Source of the DNA: Paralithodes platypus
Taxonomy: Eukaryota > Arthropoda > Malacostraca > Decapoda > Lithodidae
Direction of reading: 5' to 3'
Assembly (NCBI GenBank): GCA_032716605.1
Contig: CM064509.1
Coordinates: 35,013,228-35,077,227, forward strand
Length of the DNA: 64,000 nucleotides
The position numbers and the translations under genes were made by a program. A model generated the notes under the pieces. The model did not search any database. It saw only the letters and a program-made list of their open reading frames with translations, and was not told the origin of the DNA. Below, one piece after another: positions 54,827 through 64,000 of this stretch. The first letter of the stretch is position 1, and the number at the start of each line of letters is the position of its first letter.

Positions 54827-54984
54827 TGTATTCACTGCTATACATGTTCCCTTTATATATTCAGCCTTATACACTGTGAGCTTACTAATTCAACTTCACT
54901 ATTTCCTAATTCAATAGCTGCTTCGGTAGGCCTAGAACCGCCTCCTGAAAAGTTGATTTACACGTACTATTTTCAAGCAATTTA

Positions 54985-55553
54985 TTAACAGCAACTCGAC
55001 ACTAGCAACATTGTGAGACTATTTTGTATCAGAAACTTTACGCTAGCAATATTATGAGACTATTTTGTATTATTAACTTTATGCTAGCAACATTATTAGA
55101 CTATTCATGAAAAACAACTCTACGCTAGCAACATTATGAGACTACTTCCTATCAGCAGCTTTACGCTAGCAACATTATAAGACTTTATTAACAGTAACTA
55201 AACATTATGAGACTATTTATTAAAAGTAACTCTACGCTAGCAACATAATGAGACTACTTTGTATCAGCAACTTTACGCTAGCAACATAATGAGTCTATTT
55301 GTTTATCACCAACTTTACACTAGCAACATTGAGACTATTTATTAAAAGTAACTAAACATTATGAGACTATTTATTAAAAGTAACTCTACGCTAGCAACAT
55401 AATGAGACTATTTGTTAATCAGCAACTTTACACTTGCAACATTATGAGACTTTGTGTATCAGCAACTTGACACTAGCAACGATATGAAACTATTGTGTAT
55501 CATCAACCTCATTATGACACTATTTTGCATCAACAACTTTATACTAGCAACAT
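54985..55553. repeat. ~42-bp degenerate array (CTAGCAACATTATGAGACTA)
   Basis: CTAGCAACATTATGAGACTA followed by TTTTGTATCAGCAACTTTACG recurs about 13 times with deletions. The array ends directly at element C3. Confidence 0.85.
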
Positions 55554-55738
55554 TATGCCGGTGTCCTATGAGCGCTTTTTCCGGTAATATATTCAGGCAA
55601 TTGTGGTCTGCAATCTTCTGAATTAAAGTTGTTTATTATTACAGTCTCCTAAAATCAATTAAAATCAGTCTAGTTGTACGAGAACAAACTTGCTCGTCGA
55701 AAATTGACGAAAATCCCTCTTGTGTGACATTGCCTTTA
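55554..55738 (-). mobile_element. Family C MITE, copy C3 (inverted, shortened)
   Basis: TATGCCGGTGTCCTATGAGC to TTGTGTGACATTGCCTTTAT. Reading the minus strand gives GCAAGTTTGTTCTCGTAC and CAGACCACAATTGCC, as in C2 and C1. Confidence 0.75.
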
Positions 55739-55807
55739 TGAAACTAATTTACACTGGCATCAGAAATCAAATTGGAGGTATTTTATTATAGGCTACATTT
55801 TACTATA

Positions 55808-55836
55808 CAGTATATATATATATATATATATATATA

Positions 55837-55911
<75 letters not shown>

Positions 55912-56032
55912 CGTATATATATATATATATATAGGCCTACAGTATATATAAATAGATATATATACCGGGTATATATATATATATATAACGGTATATATAT
56001 ATATATATATACCGGTATATATTATATATATC

Positions 56033-56093
<61 letters not shown>

Positions 56094-56100
56094 TTTTTTT
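55808..56100. repeat. (TA)n with repeated ACCGGT interruptions, then poly(T)
   Basis: Interruptions ATACCCGTATA, ATACCGGGTATA, AACGGTATATA and ATACCGGTATATA occur at 55,910-56,025. The T28 run at 56,074-56,100 is the poly(A) tail of the SINE that follows on the minus strand. Confidence 0.9.
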
Positions 56101-56545
56101 ATTCCAACTACTCCCTCTCGGGCATAGGCTGATAGCCTTTACACTCTACCGCTGAACACGGAGAAGCCCTTGAGGTCTTGCTCCAGTCTAGGGAGTGAGA
56201 CATACGGCTAGCTCGAAGCAATTCCATCTCTGAAGCTGCTCCACCTCTGCGCTTCACAGTCTCATCCCCAGACTCGGACCCTCACTCTCAGAACGCCACC
56301 TATTGAGCAATTAACTCACTAGGCATTGCCCCCCTGTAGCATATTTTTGAATATGGGAATGTTCATACAATGCTATTTAATCAGGGAACAATGAGGGTAT
56401 TTTTTTGGCAATTCGGTGTGCTGTGGTAATGCACTGATACTACTAGGTACAGCACAAATTCCATCCCAATAATATCTTCCCATTGACATATTGGGATTCG
56501 AACCCGGGTCCATTGGATTACCAGTCCAGTGGCAAGCCCATATAT
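56073..56545 (-). mobile_element. tRNA-Thr-like-headed SINE, copy 2 (longer)
   Basis: On the minus strand this has the T-arm CCCGGGTTCGAATCCC, then the ~200-bp body shared with 26,333-26,609. A further ~180-bp 3' module follows (GAGACTGTGAAGCGCAGAGG, GTGTTCAGCGGTAGAGTG, CCCGAGAGGGAGTAGTTGG), ending in poly(A). The extreme 5' part of the head is lost in a (TA)n tract. The 3' module is absent from copy 1. Confidence 0.85.
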
Positions 56546-56629
56546 ATAATATATAATTATTATATTCCAAAAGTTCTGGAATAAACTACTTGTAGGCCTA
56601 TGCTGAATGTCCACCTTTACTGCATATTT

Positions 56630-56832
56630 GGTCCGATGGAGGTGTTTTTAGACATCCCCTGTTTCGCTCCATTCGTTTTGAGATTTTAAGACATTTCACC
56701 CCATGAGTTTGGCGATGATAAATCGCTTCGCCTCATTCAGGTGTATATATATGTTTTGTTTGTATTTTAGCTTGAAGGAAGTCTGGGGTAACTTTTTTGT
56801 TTAGCCTAGGGGACAAACTGAAATGCATTGCT
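56630..56832 (+). mobile_element. Family A-like relic
   Basis: CCATTCGTTTTGAGATTTTA, AGACATTTCACCCCATGAGT, TTGGCGATGATAAATCG and CTTGAAGGAAGTCTGGGG follow the A order. The hairpin core is replaced by ATATATATGTTTTG and the TTAA ends are gone. Confidence 0.6.
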
Positions 56833-57001
56833 TTTAGAATAGCTAATTAACAAACACAATCCTCAGTAGCCTACTAATTATATAAAATATCATAATAGCC
56901 CACAAGTGGTCGGACCAGATAGTGTTAAGGGGTGGAACAAAGGAAGCGGGGAAATTGAGTGTATTTTTTGTTTTCTCTCGTTCTTGCTCTCCCACCTCTC
57001 T

Positions 57002-57007
<6 letters not shown>
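56833..57007. other. No recognised feature
   Basis: Short unique gap. Confidence 0.4.

Positions 57008-57064
<57 letters not shown>
57008..57064. repeat. (CT)n microsatellite
   Basis: Pure CT run. Confidence 0.95.
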
Positions 57065-57066
<2 letters not shown>

Positions 57067-57945
57067 GCGTATAAAAAGTTATTTATTCCATCTCATTACA
57101 AGGCAATTGTGCAGTAACCAAGATCTCTAAGCTCCACTTACTAAACGCCTGGACCTCGCAAGAATACCAGACCTGCCAGAAAGCATACAGCCCCGAGGTT
57201 GCCCCCATCCCCACTCTAAAATGTATACAGTATATGTACAGTATTTATGTGTATTTATAAACTCAGGCACATACTCCATTACTGGGGTTGGCCGACTCGA
57301 GACAGAGCCCGAACAGAATAAACATTAAAGGGTTTCAATTTTCAGAGTCCAGGACACTTTTTACGTTCTCTCACCCCTTGCTTTGTTTCGATGCGTGGGA
57401 GAATTTTACAAGGGGAGGAGGATTCCTAACCACTTCCCCCAGAAGGAAAAGTAAGACAGTATAAGATTCACACAAAAAACGGCTAAGGTTGGGTAGAGGA
57501 TGCCAAACTTCACTCTGGATAGAACCATCCCTCACCCCATACAGTATATATATATAATATTATATAAAGGTGGTACAACTATGACTTTTCCATTACCGCC
57601 AGCTTGTTATATAGTTTAAATGAAGCTAGAGGACAATGACACAACAATAAAAAAATAAAAAAAATACAAAAAAAAAAACATCAAAAAGAAACTCCCTAAT
57701 ATGGACGTTCATTTGACACCGGCGAGCGCAAGACAAAACTCTTTTATACCTTCATTTAAATTACCTCGTCGAGTTAAGAAAGGAACCCAAAAAACTCAAA
57801 GACCTCATTAACATAAGAGGGGCTCGCAGAAAGACATGAATTACTTAAAGAGAGAAAAAAATTAGGGAGAAAAATGGATACGAAATGAGTCTTTAAAATT
57901 CGAAAATGCCAAAGGGGTTAGAACGGATGTGCTTAAAGTGAGAAT
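57065..57945. other. Unique-looking DNA, no recognised gene
   Basis: A-rich with runs such as AAAAAAATACAAAAAAAAAA near 57,655. No frame or RNA feature recognised. Confidence 0.5.
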
Positions 57946-57947
57946 GT

Positions 57948-57980
<33 letters not shown>

Positions 57981-58020
57981 TGAGTGAGAATAAATGTGTG
58001 TGTGTGTGTGTGTGTTTGTT
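57946..58020. repeat. (AG)n and (TG)n
   Basis: AG at 57,952-57,978 and TG at 57,993-58,014. Confidence 0.9.
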
Positions 58021-58029
58021 TGTTTTAGA

Positions 58030-58095
58030 AGAGATGCACAGATCACACAAACCTTTAGATTCCAGCATTGGTGGTCAGGGATGAATTATTCTCGT
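58030..58095 (-). mobile_element. Orphan CR1-like LINE 3' tail (5), diverged
   Basis: GATGCACAGATCACACAAAC, CTTTAGATTCCAGCATTGG and TGGTCAGGGATGAATTATTC align with the minus-strand tail motif at about two thirds identity. Confidence 0.5.
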
Positions 58096-58179
58096 TGAGT
58101 TAGCGATACCTAATATTATGGAAAGATAAAGCAAAGAAAGCCAAATGACAATATCCTTCCACCATATACAGTATACCGT

Positions 58180-58182
58180 AAG

Positions 58183-58218
<36 letters not shown>

Positions 58219-58365
58219 TCATAAATGACAAAGCGGACATAGGAAACGAAGGAAAATTAGAGATAGAGAGAGAGAGAGAGAATAGAGAGAAAAATAGATA
58301 GACAGAGTGAGAGAAGAAAAATATGCCGTGCCCCTTAGTGGAAGTGTGAGCAAAGAGACGGGAAT

Positions 58366-58416
<51 letters not shown>
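58180..58416. repeat. (CA)n and, 150 bp on, (TG)n
   Basis: CA at 58,184-58,215, AG at 58,263-58,281, TG at 58,368-58,415. Confidence 0.9.
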
Positions 58417-58417
<1 letters not shown>

Positions 58418-58996
58418 ACAGGTGTTATACTGCCGAGCTCCCAGGGATTGGCTGGGATTAACACCATCCCGGGCTACACCATGGCTCTCATTTGGACAAC
58501 TTCAAAGGGAAAGGCGACGGAACCAAGCAGTAACACAAATAATACTACATAATGGGAGCCGTTTCTCATTTCCGTCACAGTTATAAACACAAGATTACCG
58601 TACTATTATATTTTTACTCTAACGTCCCTTGAATATGGCTCTCTGTCACTCTTTCATCTTTGGGGGAGACACTTGCTACAGACAACTTTGCCTTTTGTCT
58701 CCTTTAATTACATAGAAAAACAACAACACTAATTGTAGATAGTAGGTTATTTTTTTAAACACCATTAATAGCTATGTGGATCATATCACCACAGAATATA
58801 ATATCGAGAATAAATAAACAAATAGCAATATCCACAGTTAATTAAGCACATTTTTCAACGCACAATAAACTAGGCGGATTTCAACAAATCTCTAAACAAC
58901 AATTATGTAAGTGCAAAATAAATGGTGGTGCAGTGAAAGACGAAATCCTTCACCCATCTTGTGTAAGCTGTAACACGAAGGCTTTTAAAACGTATA
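58417..58996. other. No recognised gene
   Basis: Unique sequence. The 81-residue ORF starts inside the TG tract and has no recognisable domain. Confidence 0.5.
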
Positions 58997-59369
58997 TTAA
59001 GGAGACATGGGCCGGTTTTCTGGACCACTTTCTCCCTCATGTTTAGCCCCATTAGTTTTCAGATGTTAAGATGTTTGCCCCATTATTTAGTCGATTTTAA
59101 GACCTTTCGCCCCATTTCTTCGTCAATATTTAGACCTTTCGTGCTATTTAGGTGTCAATTTTTTCCCTGGCGAACGATAGTGAGCCTGTAATGTTGGAAG
59201 AACCAGCCTTCGGCCAGGACATTTTTCTACAGAAAAATTTACAAATTAATCTAGAAGGGGGATCTAATGGATGTTTTGTTTTTTGTTTTTTATAGAGTTC
59301 TAGGGAGGAAACTAGAAAAATAATGAATACATGCAAAAATCGCCCAAAAAGTTAACCATCCCCCCTTAA
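58997..59369 (+). mobile_element. Family A element, copy A15 (long subtype)
   Basis: TTAAGGAGACATGGGCCGG to AACCATCCCCCCTTAA. The core is GGCGAACGATAGTGAGCC and the hairpin CCAGCCTTCGGCCAGG. It shares these changes with A14 (GGCGAACGATAGTGAGCC, AATCTAGAAGGGGGATCT), so the two form a sub-lineage. Confidence 0.85.
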
Positions 59370-59586
59370 TATGCCTATACTGTACACCCCCTAGCCATAC
59401 ACGCAAGCACACATATATACACATACCCCTACCCACACATGCAAACACACACATACATATGCATACACTTACCCTTAGCCATACACGCGAACATACATAT
59501 ACAGGCACATACAGGCTACGTATACATACAGACGCTAATGATATTCTACATTGCGTATAACAACACTAAGAAAATAACGGACAGTT
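59370..59586. repeat. CACATACA-rich degenerate array
   Basis: CATACACGCAAGCACACATA, CACACATGCAAACACACATA and CATACACGCGAACATACATA recur at ~40-60-bp spacing. Confidence 0.65.
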
Positions 59587-59878
59587 ATTATTTTTTTCTG
59601 GACCTCAATCTTCCTCATGTTTAGCTCCATTAGTTTATATAATTTTAGGACGTTCGCCCCATTACTTTGGTGATTTTAATACTTATTGCCCCATTTGTTT
59701 GTCAATTTCAAGATCTTTCATGCCATATACAGTATGTGTCCATTTTTTCCTGGCGGTCGATAGCGAGCCTGTAACTTAGGATGAACCGGCTTTGGCCGGG
59801 ACATTATTCTACCAAAATATGTACTTTGGACACATTGCACAATGAGAGTATTGCAGTATGCATATGTTGTCCCCTTAA
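59587..59878 (+). mobile_element. Family A element, copy A16 (degraded)
   Basis: The left TTAA is not visible. The order TTTTTTTCTGGACC, TTTAGCTCCATTAGTTTA, GTTCGCCCCATTACTTTGG, core GGCGGTCGATAGCGAGCC, CCGGCTTTGGCCGGG and a closing GTTGTCCCCTTAA is clear. The segment between hairpin and right end is replaced. Confidence 0.75.
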
Positions 59879-60003
59879 ACTATCTTCCTGGAATGGTTCG
59901 CAAGGTTTTGTGATACGGTACTAATTGCTAATTATTTTGCTTTCTCTTTCTCATTCACACACACACACGGCCTTTACAAACTACCAGTAACGACCAAACT
60001 ATG
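59879..60003. other. Short gap
   Basis: Nothing recognised except a short (CA)n. Confidence 0.4.
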
Positions 60004-60590
60004 CATAAAAACACACCGCCACGTATTCAGTCACACTACTCTAAATAATAAACACACCGCCACGTATTCAGTCACACTACTCTAAATAATAAACACACTG
60101 CCACGTATTCAGTCACACTACTCTAAATAATAAACACACTGCCACGTATTCAGTCACACTACTCTAAATAATAAACACACCGCCACGTATTCAGTCACAC
60201 TACTCTAAATAATAAACACACTGCCACATATTCAGTCACACTACTCTAAATAATAAACACACCGCCACGTATTCAGTCACACTACTCTAAATAATAAACT
60301 CACCGCCACGTATTCAGTCACACTACTCTAAATAATAAACACACCGCCACGTATTCAGTCACACTACTCTAAATAATAAACACACTGCCACGTATTCAGT
60401 CACACTACTCTAAATAATAAACACACCGCCACGTATTCAGTCACACTACTCTAAATAATAAACTCACCGCCACGTATTCAGTCACACTACTCTAAATAAT
60501 AAACACACCGCCACGTATTCAGTCACACTACTCTAAATAATAAACACACCGCCACGTATTCAGTCACACTACTCTAAATAATAAACAGCC
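60004..60590. repeat. 41-bp minisatellite, ~14 copies
   Basis: Unit AAACACACCGCCACGTATTC then AGTCACACTACTCTAAATAAT. Variants are limited to CCG/CTG at one position, CACA/CTCA at another, and one CACATA for CACGTA. There is no unique spacer between units, so it is not a CRISPR array. Confidence 0.97.
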
Positions 60591-60611
60591 AACCCCAAAA
60601 GAGCGTTCGAC

Positions 60612-60922
60612 TTAAGAGGATGTATTTAGTTCCTCCCTAGACCTCCACCAGTCTTTTAAAAATTGCCCCCAAGATCCCCATCCGAGACCAATGTGTACAT
60701 TTTTCGGTAGACAAATTTCCCGGCCGATGGCCGGTTCCTCTTAAATTACAGGCTCGCTATTTCTCGCCAGGAAAATATCAACACCTAAATGGCACGAAAG
60801 GTTTTAACATTGAAATCGTCAAACTAATAGGACAAGCGTCTTAAAATCTAAACAATAATGGGGTTAATCATGAGGGAAAAAAGGGTCCAGAAAAACCCTC
60901 TTAAGTGAAAATCTCCCGTTAA
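60612..60922 (-). mobile_element. Family A element, copy A17 (inverted)
   Basis: TTAAGAGGATGTATTTAG to GAAAATCTCCCGTTAA. The core has changed to GGCTCGCTATTTCTCGCC. The hairpin CCGGCCGATGGCCGG keeps its stem. Confidence 0.82.
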
Positions 60923-61048
60923 CCTTCCTCACCACCACCGACCGCGAGCAGTCGACTCCACGGCCTCGTAATTTATAACTCGGGCCTAATTCGCAAAAGT
61001 CAGAACTCTTTCGACTGAGAAGGATGAGAGAGAGAGAGAGACAGAGAT

Positions 61049-61079
<31 letters not shown>

Positions 61080-61230
61080 TAGAGAGAAAGAGAGATAGAA
61101 CTAGAGAGAGAGAGAGAGAGAATGTGAAAGTGAGAGTGCGAGAGAAAGAACCCACGAAAGAGAGAGAAATCGAGAATCAGATCAAAAGAAGGATTAAATA
61201 AAACGACAGTAACAAAGAAAGAGAGTGAGT
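60923..61230. repeat. Unique sequence and interrupted (AG)n
   Basis: AG-rich at 61,024-61,120 with GACAGAGATAG interruptions. Confidence 0.8.
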
Positions 61231-61236
61231 GAGAGT

Positions 61237-61345
61237 GAGTGATTGAACCCGCAGTCGGAATACGTAACTAGACCGCCCCGTGTTAATTATCCGGCCACTG
61301 AGGCGATACAACGAATTCCACTCCCAGAGATGAGCCCCCCGAAAA
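61237..61345 (-). mobile_element. tRNA-like segment with attached repeat
   Basis: On the minus strand CTCAGTGGCCGGATAATTAA resembles an A box, and GACTGCGGGTTCAATC a B box. The flanking phrase GGCGATACAACGAATTCCAC recurs at 61,820-61,840 without the tRNA-like part. Confidence 0.5.
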
Positions 61346-61379
61346 CAACCCAATTCTCTGTGTCGTCTGTATCAATAGA

Positions 61380-61505
61380 GCGTTTATTTTTATTTTTTTC
61401 TGGAACCCCTTCTCTCTCAAGTTTAATCTCTTTAGTTTTGAGATTTTAAAACGATCGCCCCATTAGTTGGGCGATATTAAGACCTTTTGCCCCATGTTTT
61501 GTCAT
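61380..61505 (+). mobile_element. Family A left-half fragment, A18
   Basis: TTTTTTTCTGGAACCCC, TTTAATCTCTTTAGTTTTG, ATCGCCCCATTAGTTGGGCG and TTTTGCCCCATGTTTTGTCA, then an abrupt change to a family E-like sequence. The core and right end are absent. Confidence 0.7.
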
Positions 61506-61795
61506 CAGTTTCAAGCATTTCCTCATTCTACTCTAACTATTGTTAGACTATTTTATGCAGTTTAGGAAGGATCGCTAGGAATCGAAGGGGTAAAACATAA
61601 TATGTTCTTTTTCAGGCTATTATTGGACGATTATATTCACCAGATTAGTAAGGGTATATGCAAGTCAGAGGGCTAAATTTACTGAGGTAGTCTTTACCCT
61701 TCCCACAGATCCTTCCTAAGCTGTATCATTATCGTATCATTATATCCAGAATAATCTGCCAAAATGCGTCACGATCCTCAAGGGGATAATCAAAA
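61506..61795 (+). mobile_element. Family E MITE, copy E8, next to an E half-copy
   Basis: 61,530-61,592 looks like an E segment (TTGTTAGACTATTTTATGCA, GTTTAGGAAGGATCGCTAG). 61,586-61,792 is a fuller copy, GGGGTAAAACATAATATG to AATGCGTCACGATCCTCAAG then GGGATAATC. Its arms GGCTATTATTGGACGATTAT and TCCTTCCTAAGCTGTATCAT match the family. Confidence 0.65.
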
Positions 61796-62550
61796 TAAGA
61801 GTTAATCGGCAAGCCACTGGGGCGATACAACGAATTCCACTCCGATAATGAGCGGCTGAGCAAAGCCTAATTTTGTGTGTACAGATTGGGCTGTATTATT
61901 GACCGTATTTGGTCTGAGGGGGACGTTTTGGATATCCACTGTTTTGCGCTAATAGTTTGGAGAGAGAGAGAGTGAGTGCGTGAAAGTGGATGTATATGTG
62001 TGTGTGTGTGTGTGAGGGTGTAATCATATATCCCACGGCAGGATATGTGTGGTCTACAGCTGTATATATTTGTCGGAATATACTGGCCGGCAGAGTCTTG
62101 TGAAAGTCTTATCAAGCAATAAACTACAAATATAATTGTATATTCTAAACAATGAATAGCTTACATTGCATTTGAATGATCAAGGGGAGAATTTTTTGAA
62201 TATACAATATATGAAGATAAAAATATAGCATGTAGGGGGGGGGGGGGACACGTATAATGGGAAAATAATAATGGAGGAGACGTAAAGAGGCGAAAGATAA
62301 TTGAGAAACATGGAACAAAATCATGGATAATTTTATAGGAATAAAAAACACAAATATATATATATTATGCAAATATAGAGTAAGATACGAGGAAGGGGTA
62401 ATAGAAATAAACTATTTTTACCAAGAGGAGAACAGAAGGCAAGGAAATAACAAGGCAGGAAGGAAGATTGCAAATTGGAGAGTGGTACAATGCATAGAAA
62501 TTAGAGGCAAGAAAATTACAAGAAGGCAAAGTGAAATGCTAGAAGTCTAT
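61796..62550. other. No gene; short relics
   Basis: 61,805-61,850 repeats the GGCGATACAACGAATTCCAC phrase. 61,895-61,955 resembles the A-like relic at 56,630 (ATTTGGTCTGAGGGGGACGT; ATCCACTGTTTTGCGC). (AG)n lies at 61,961-61,972 and (TG)n at 61,995-62,012. A G12 run is near 62,237. Otherwise AT-rich. Confidence 0.55.
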
Positions 62551-63228
62551 CTATCTATCTATCTATAGCCCGACGCCGTGATCCCCGAAGGGGTGGCCAC
62601 GAACGAACCGCCTCCATGCACCTCTGTCCCCGGTCTGTCGACGCCCCTCCCCCCAACCAGCACCGCCTTCGTTCATATACTTCCTCACTCCATCCTTCCA
62701 CCTCTCCTTCGGTCTACCTCTCCCCTCTGTCCCTCCACCTCGCTCTCGTACACCCTCTTAGTCATTCTCTTGCTTTCCATACGTTCCATATGGCCGAACC
62801 ATCTCAAGTTGTTCCTTTTCACACTTTCCAGCACATCTACCTCCACACCACACCTCCTTACTTCTTCATTAGTCTGTCTATCCCTCCATGTAACTCCGCT
62901 CGCACTTCTTAAGTAATTCATTTCCACTGCTCTCACTCTTGGTCTGAGTCTCTCGACCAACGTCCATGCTTCACTTCAGTAAGTCAGTGTCGGGATTACC
63001 ACACTGTCATGCAAGGACTTCTTCACTTCCATACTGACCACCCTATTTCTTGTTACTGCTTTCAGCGTTCCTACAACCCTCTTCCCCTGTTGTACCCTCT
63101 CCCGCACTTCTTCATCAATAGTCCCATCTTTTCTCAACACACTGCCCAGATACTTAAAAGAGCTGACGATCTCCATAGCCTGACCGTTCAGCTTCACCTC
63201 ACACTCTGTGACTTCACCCCTTTCGTGT
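62551..63228 (-). mobile_element. RTE-like non-LTR retrotransposon fragment, 5'-truncated
   Basis: The minus strand carries the C-terminal part of a LINE polyprotein, a ~90-bp 3' UTR (CACCCCTTCGGGGATCACG) and a (TAGA)n tail at 62,552-62,567. Its 5' edge is the (AG)n tract at 63,227-63,247. Confidence 0.85.
62685..63228 (-). pseudogene. RTE-like ORF, C-terminal region with one in-frame stop
   Basis: A single frame reads ECEVKLNGQAMEIVSSFKYL, GSVLRKDGTIDEEVRERVQQ, VSMEVKKSLHDSVVIPTLTY, then a TGA (about 62,973-62,978), then SEAWTLVERLRPRVRAVEMN, NLRWFGHMERMESKRMTKRV. The FKYLGS, PTLTYGSE and WFGHxxRM signatures mark the region after the reverse transcriptase in RTE/L1-type LINEs. The stop falls where this family usually has glycine (GGA to TGA is one change). 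The catalytic part is missing. Confidence 0.85.
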
Positions 63229-64000
63229 GAGAGAGAGAGAGAGAGAGTTGCAATAAATAGACATAACAAAGCAAACATGCAATGGAGATAAAGAGAACAG
63301 TCAAGAAGTGGAGGATTTTATATAAATATATTGTTCAATATAAAAGGGCAGAAATCTTTACTTTTAACCTCTAACAACAAAAATATAGTAGTATATGTTA
63401 ATATAGTATATGTGTCTACGAGTTTAGACATATCAGTTTGAGTATTTGTGTGGAAATTTACAGCCCATTTGCTTTAGCCCTTTAGGAGTTACAGAGGTTA
63501 GAGGGTTGGCCTACCTATAATGAATCGAGTAGTGTCTAATGGTGAATAATGGCAGATACTCACACAACATATTATATAACGAAAAGAACGATGGTAGTAT
63601 AAAAGAGAGAAGATAAATAATAATGAACATTCTATGTAAAATAGCAAGACATTGATAATAGCGGGTGGGGAGGCGAACGAACATAACACAAACAGACATG
63701 CACTGGATAACAGATAATATACTACAAGAATATACCATGAAGTGAACGAAAGAGAGAGATAAGCAGAGAACGAAGATTATAGGGCAAAACAAACTGTCGA
63801 AAATAGCAAGTGCGAAATTGATAATAATGAGAGGGAAGCCCAGCAAGTATCAGAAACACATACACGAGGGAATAACTGTGTAATAATATTGGAAGGGAAG
63901 GTCAGTGTAGGCCTAAGCATCAGATAAACAAACATATACATAAGGGAATTACTTATAAAGGGAATTACTTATAAATTACAAACTATAAATTATCTACGAT
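63229..64000. other. AT-rich, no recognised gene
   Basis: Short (AG)n at the left. 63,449-63,522 is the second copy of the dispersed segment seen at 18,172-18,252. The minus-strand ORFs of 63-111 residues are hydrophobic AT-rich frames with no recognised domain. A small direct repeat GGGAATTACTTATAAA occurs at 63,943 and 63,960. Confidence 0.5.

Noticed and set aside
60004..60590. CRISPR-like regular spacing in the 41-bp array (also 20,718-21,005 and 41,905-42,145)
   Set aside because: The whole unit repeats with no unique spacers, in a eukaryotic setting without cas-like genes.

Overview
This window looks like intergenic or intronic DNA from a repeat-rich animal genome, not bacterial DNA. 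I found no convincing host protein-coding exon, rRNA or canonical tRNA gene. The best organism guess is a crustacean, probably a decapod. The reasons are the extreme density of long (AG)n, (AT)n and (AC)n tracts, CR1-like and RTE-like LINE remnants, and a tRNA-headed SINE (41,165-41,510) whose body resembles interspersed repeats I associate with decapods. The organism call is an inference from memory and is not proven by the sequence.

The dominant structure is a set of short non-autonomous DNA-transposon-like families, named here for convenience. Family A has about 18 copies of ~326-375 bp (one is 1,055 bp). It is bounded by TTAA plus GGGGAG-type inverted ends, has four degenerate ~31-bp subrepeats in its left half, and has a strongly conserved hairpin core. 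Family B has 7 copies (~357-388 bp). It shares that core but is a long foldback whose two arms are inverted copies of each other, also ending in TTAA. Family E (~8 copies, ~180-220 bp) has TTAACCC-like ends and long inverted subterminal arms. Family C (3 copies) has inverted ends reading GCCGGTGTCACACG. Family D (3 copies) has inverted ends reading AGTTTCAGGCTATAAGGAAG. A elements begin exactly at the terminal TTAA of E elements at least twice.

Retroelements form the second layer. A broken CR1-like LINE on the minus strand (35,170-37,640) has a recognisable reverse transcriptase, with three frameshifts and one stop. A second copy (42,689-43,640, plus) shares its 3' untranslated region, and a diverged relative lies at 48,762-49,150. 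The ~65-bp 3' tail of this LINE also occurs alone at several places. An RTE-like fragment lies at 62,556-63,228. Other LINE C-terminal relics lie at 18,941-19,245 and 16,375-16,530. At least five tRNA-derived segments or SINEs are present, one of them as an almost perfect inverted pair (23,788-23,906).

The third layer is tandem repeats: minisatellites with 25, 30, 31, 32, 33, 41, 42, 47, ~120 and ~150-bp periods, and many pure dinucleotide tracts. Two arrays clearly arose inside transposable elements (the AT-rich array in A5 and the 32-bp array in D2). Left to right: 1-5 kb CCA and 25-bp arrays plus E1, A1, B1 and A2; 5-13 kb dinucleotide tracts plus A3-A5; 13-19 kb pyrimidine arrays, SINE and LINE relics; 19-24 kb A7-A10 and D1-D2; 24-34 kb SINEs and MITEs; 34-43.6 kb LINEs; 43.6-50 kb B4-B6; 50-56 kb large minisatellites; 56-64 kb SINE, A15-A18, the 41-bp array and the RTE fragment. 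Nearly all long open frames in the window are translations of stop-free tandem repeats.
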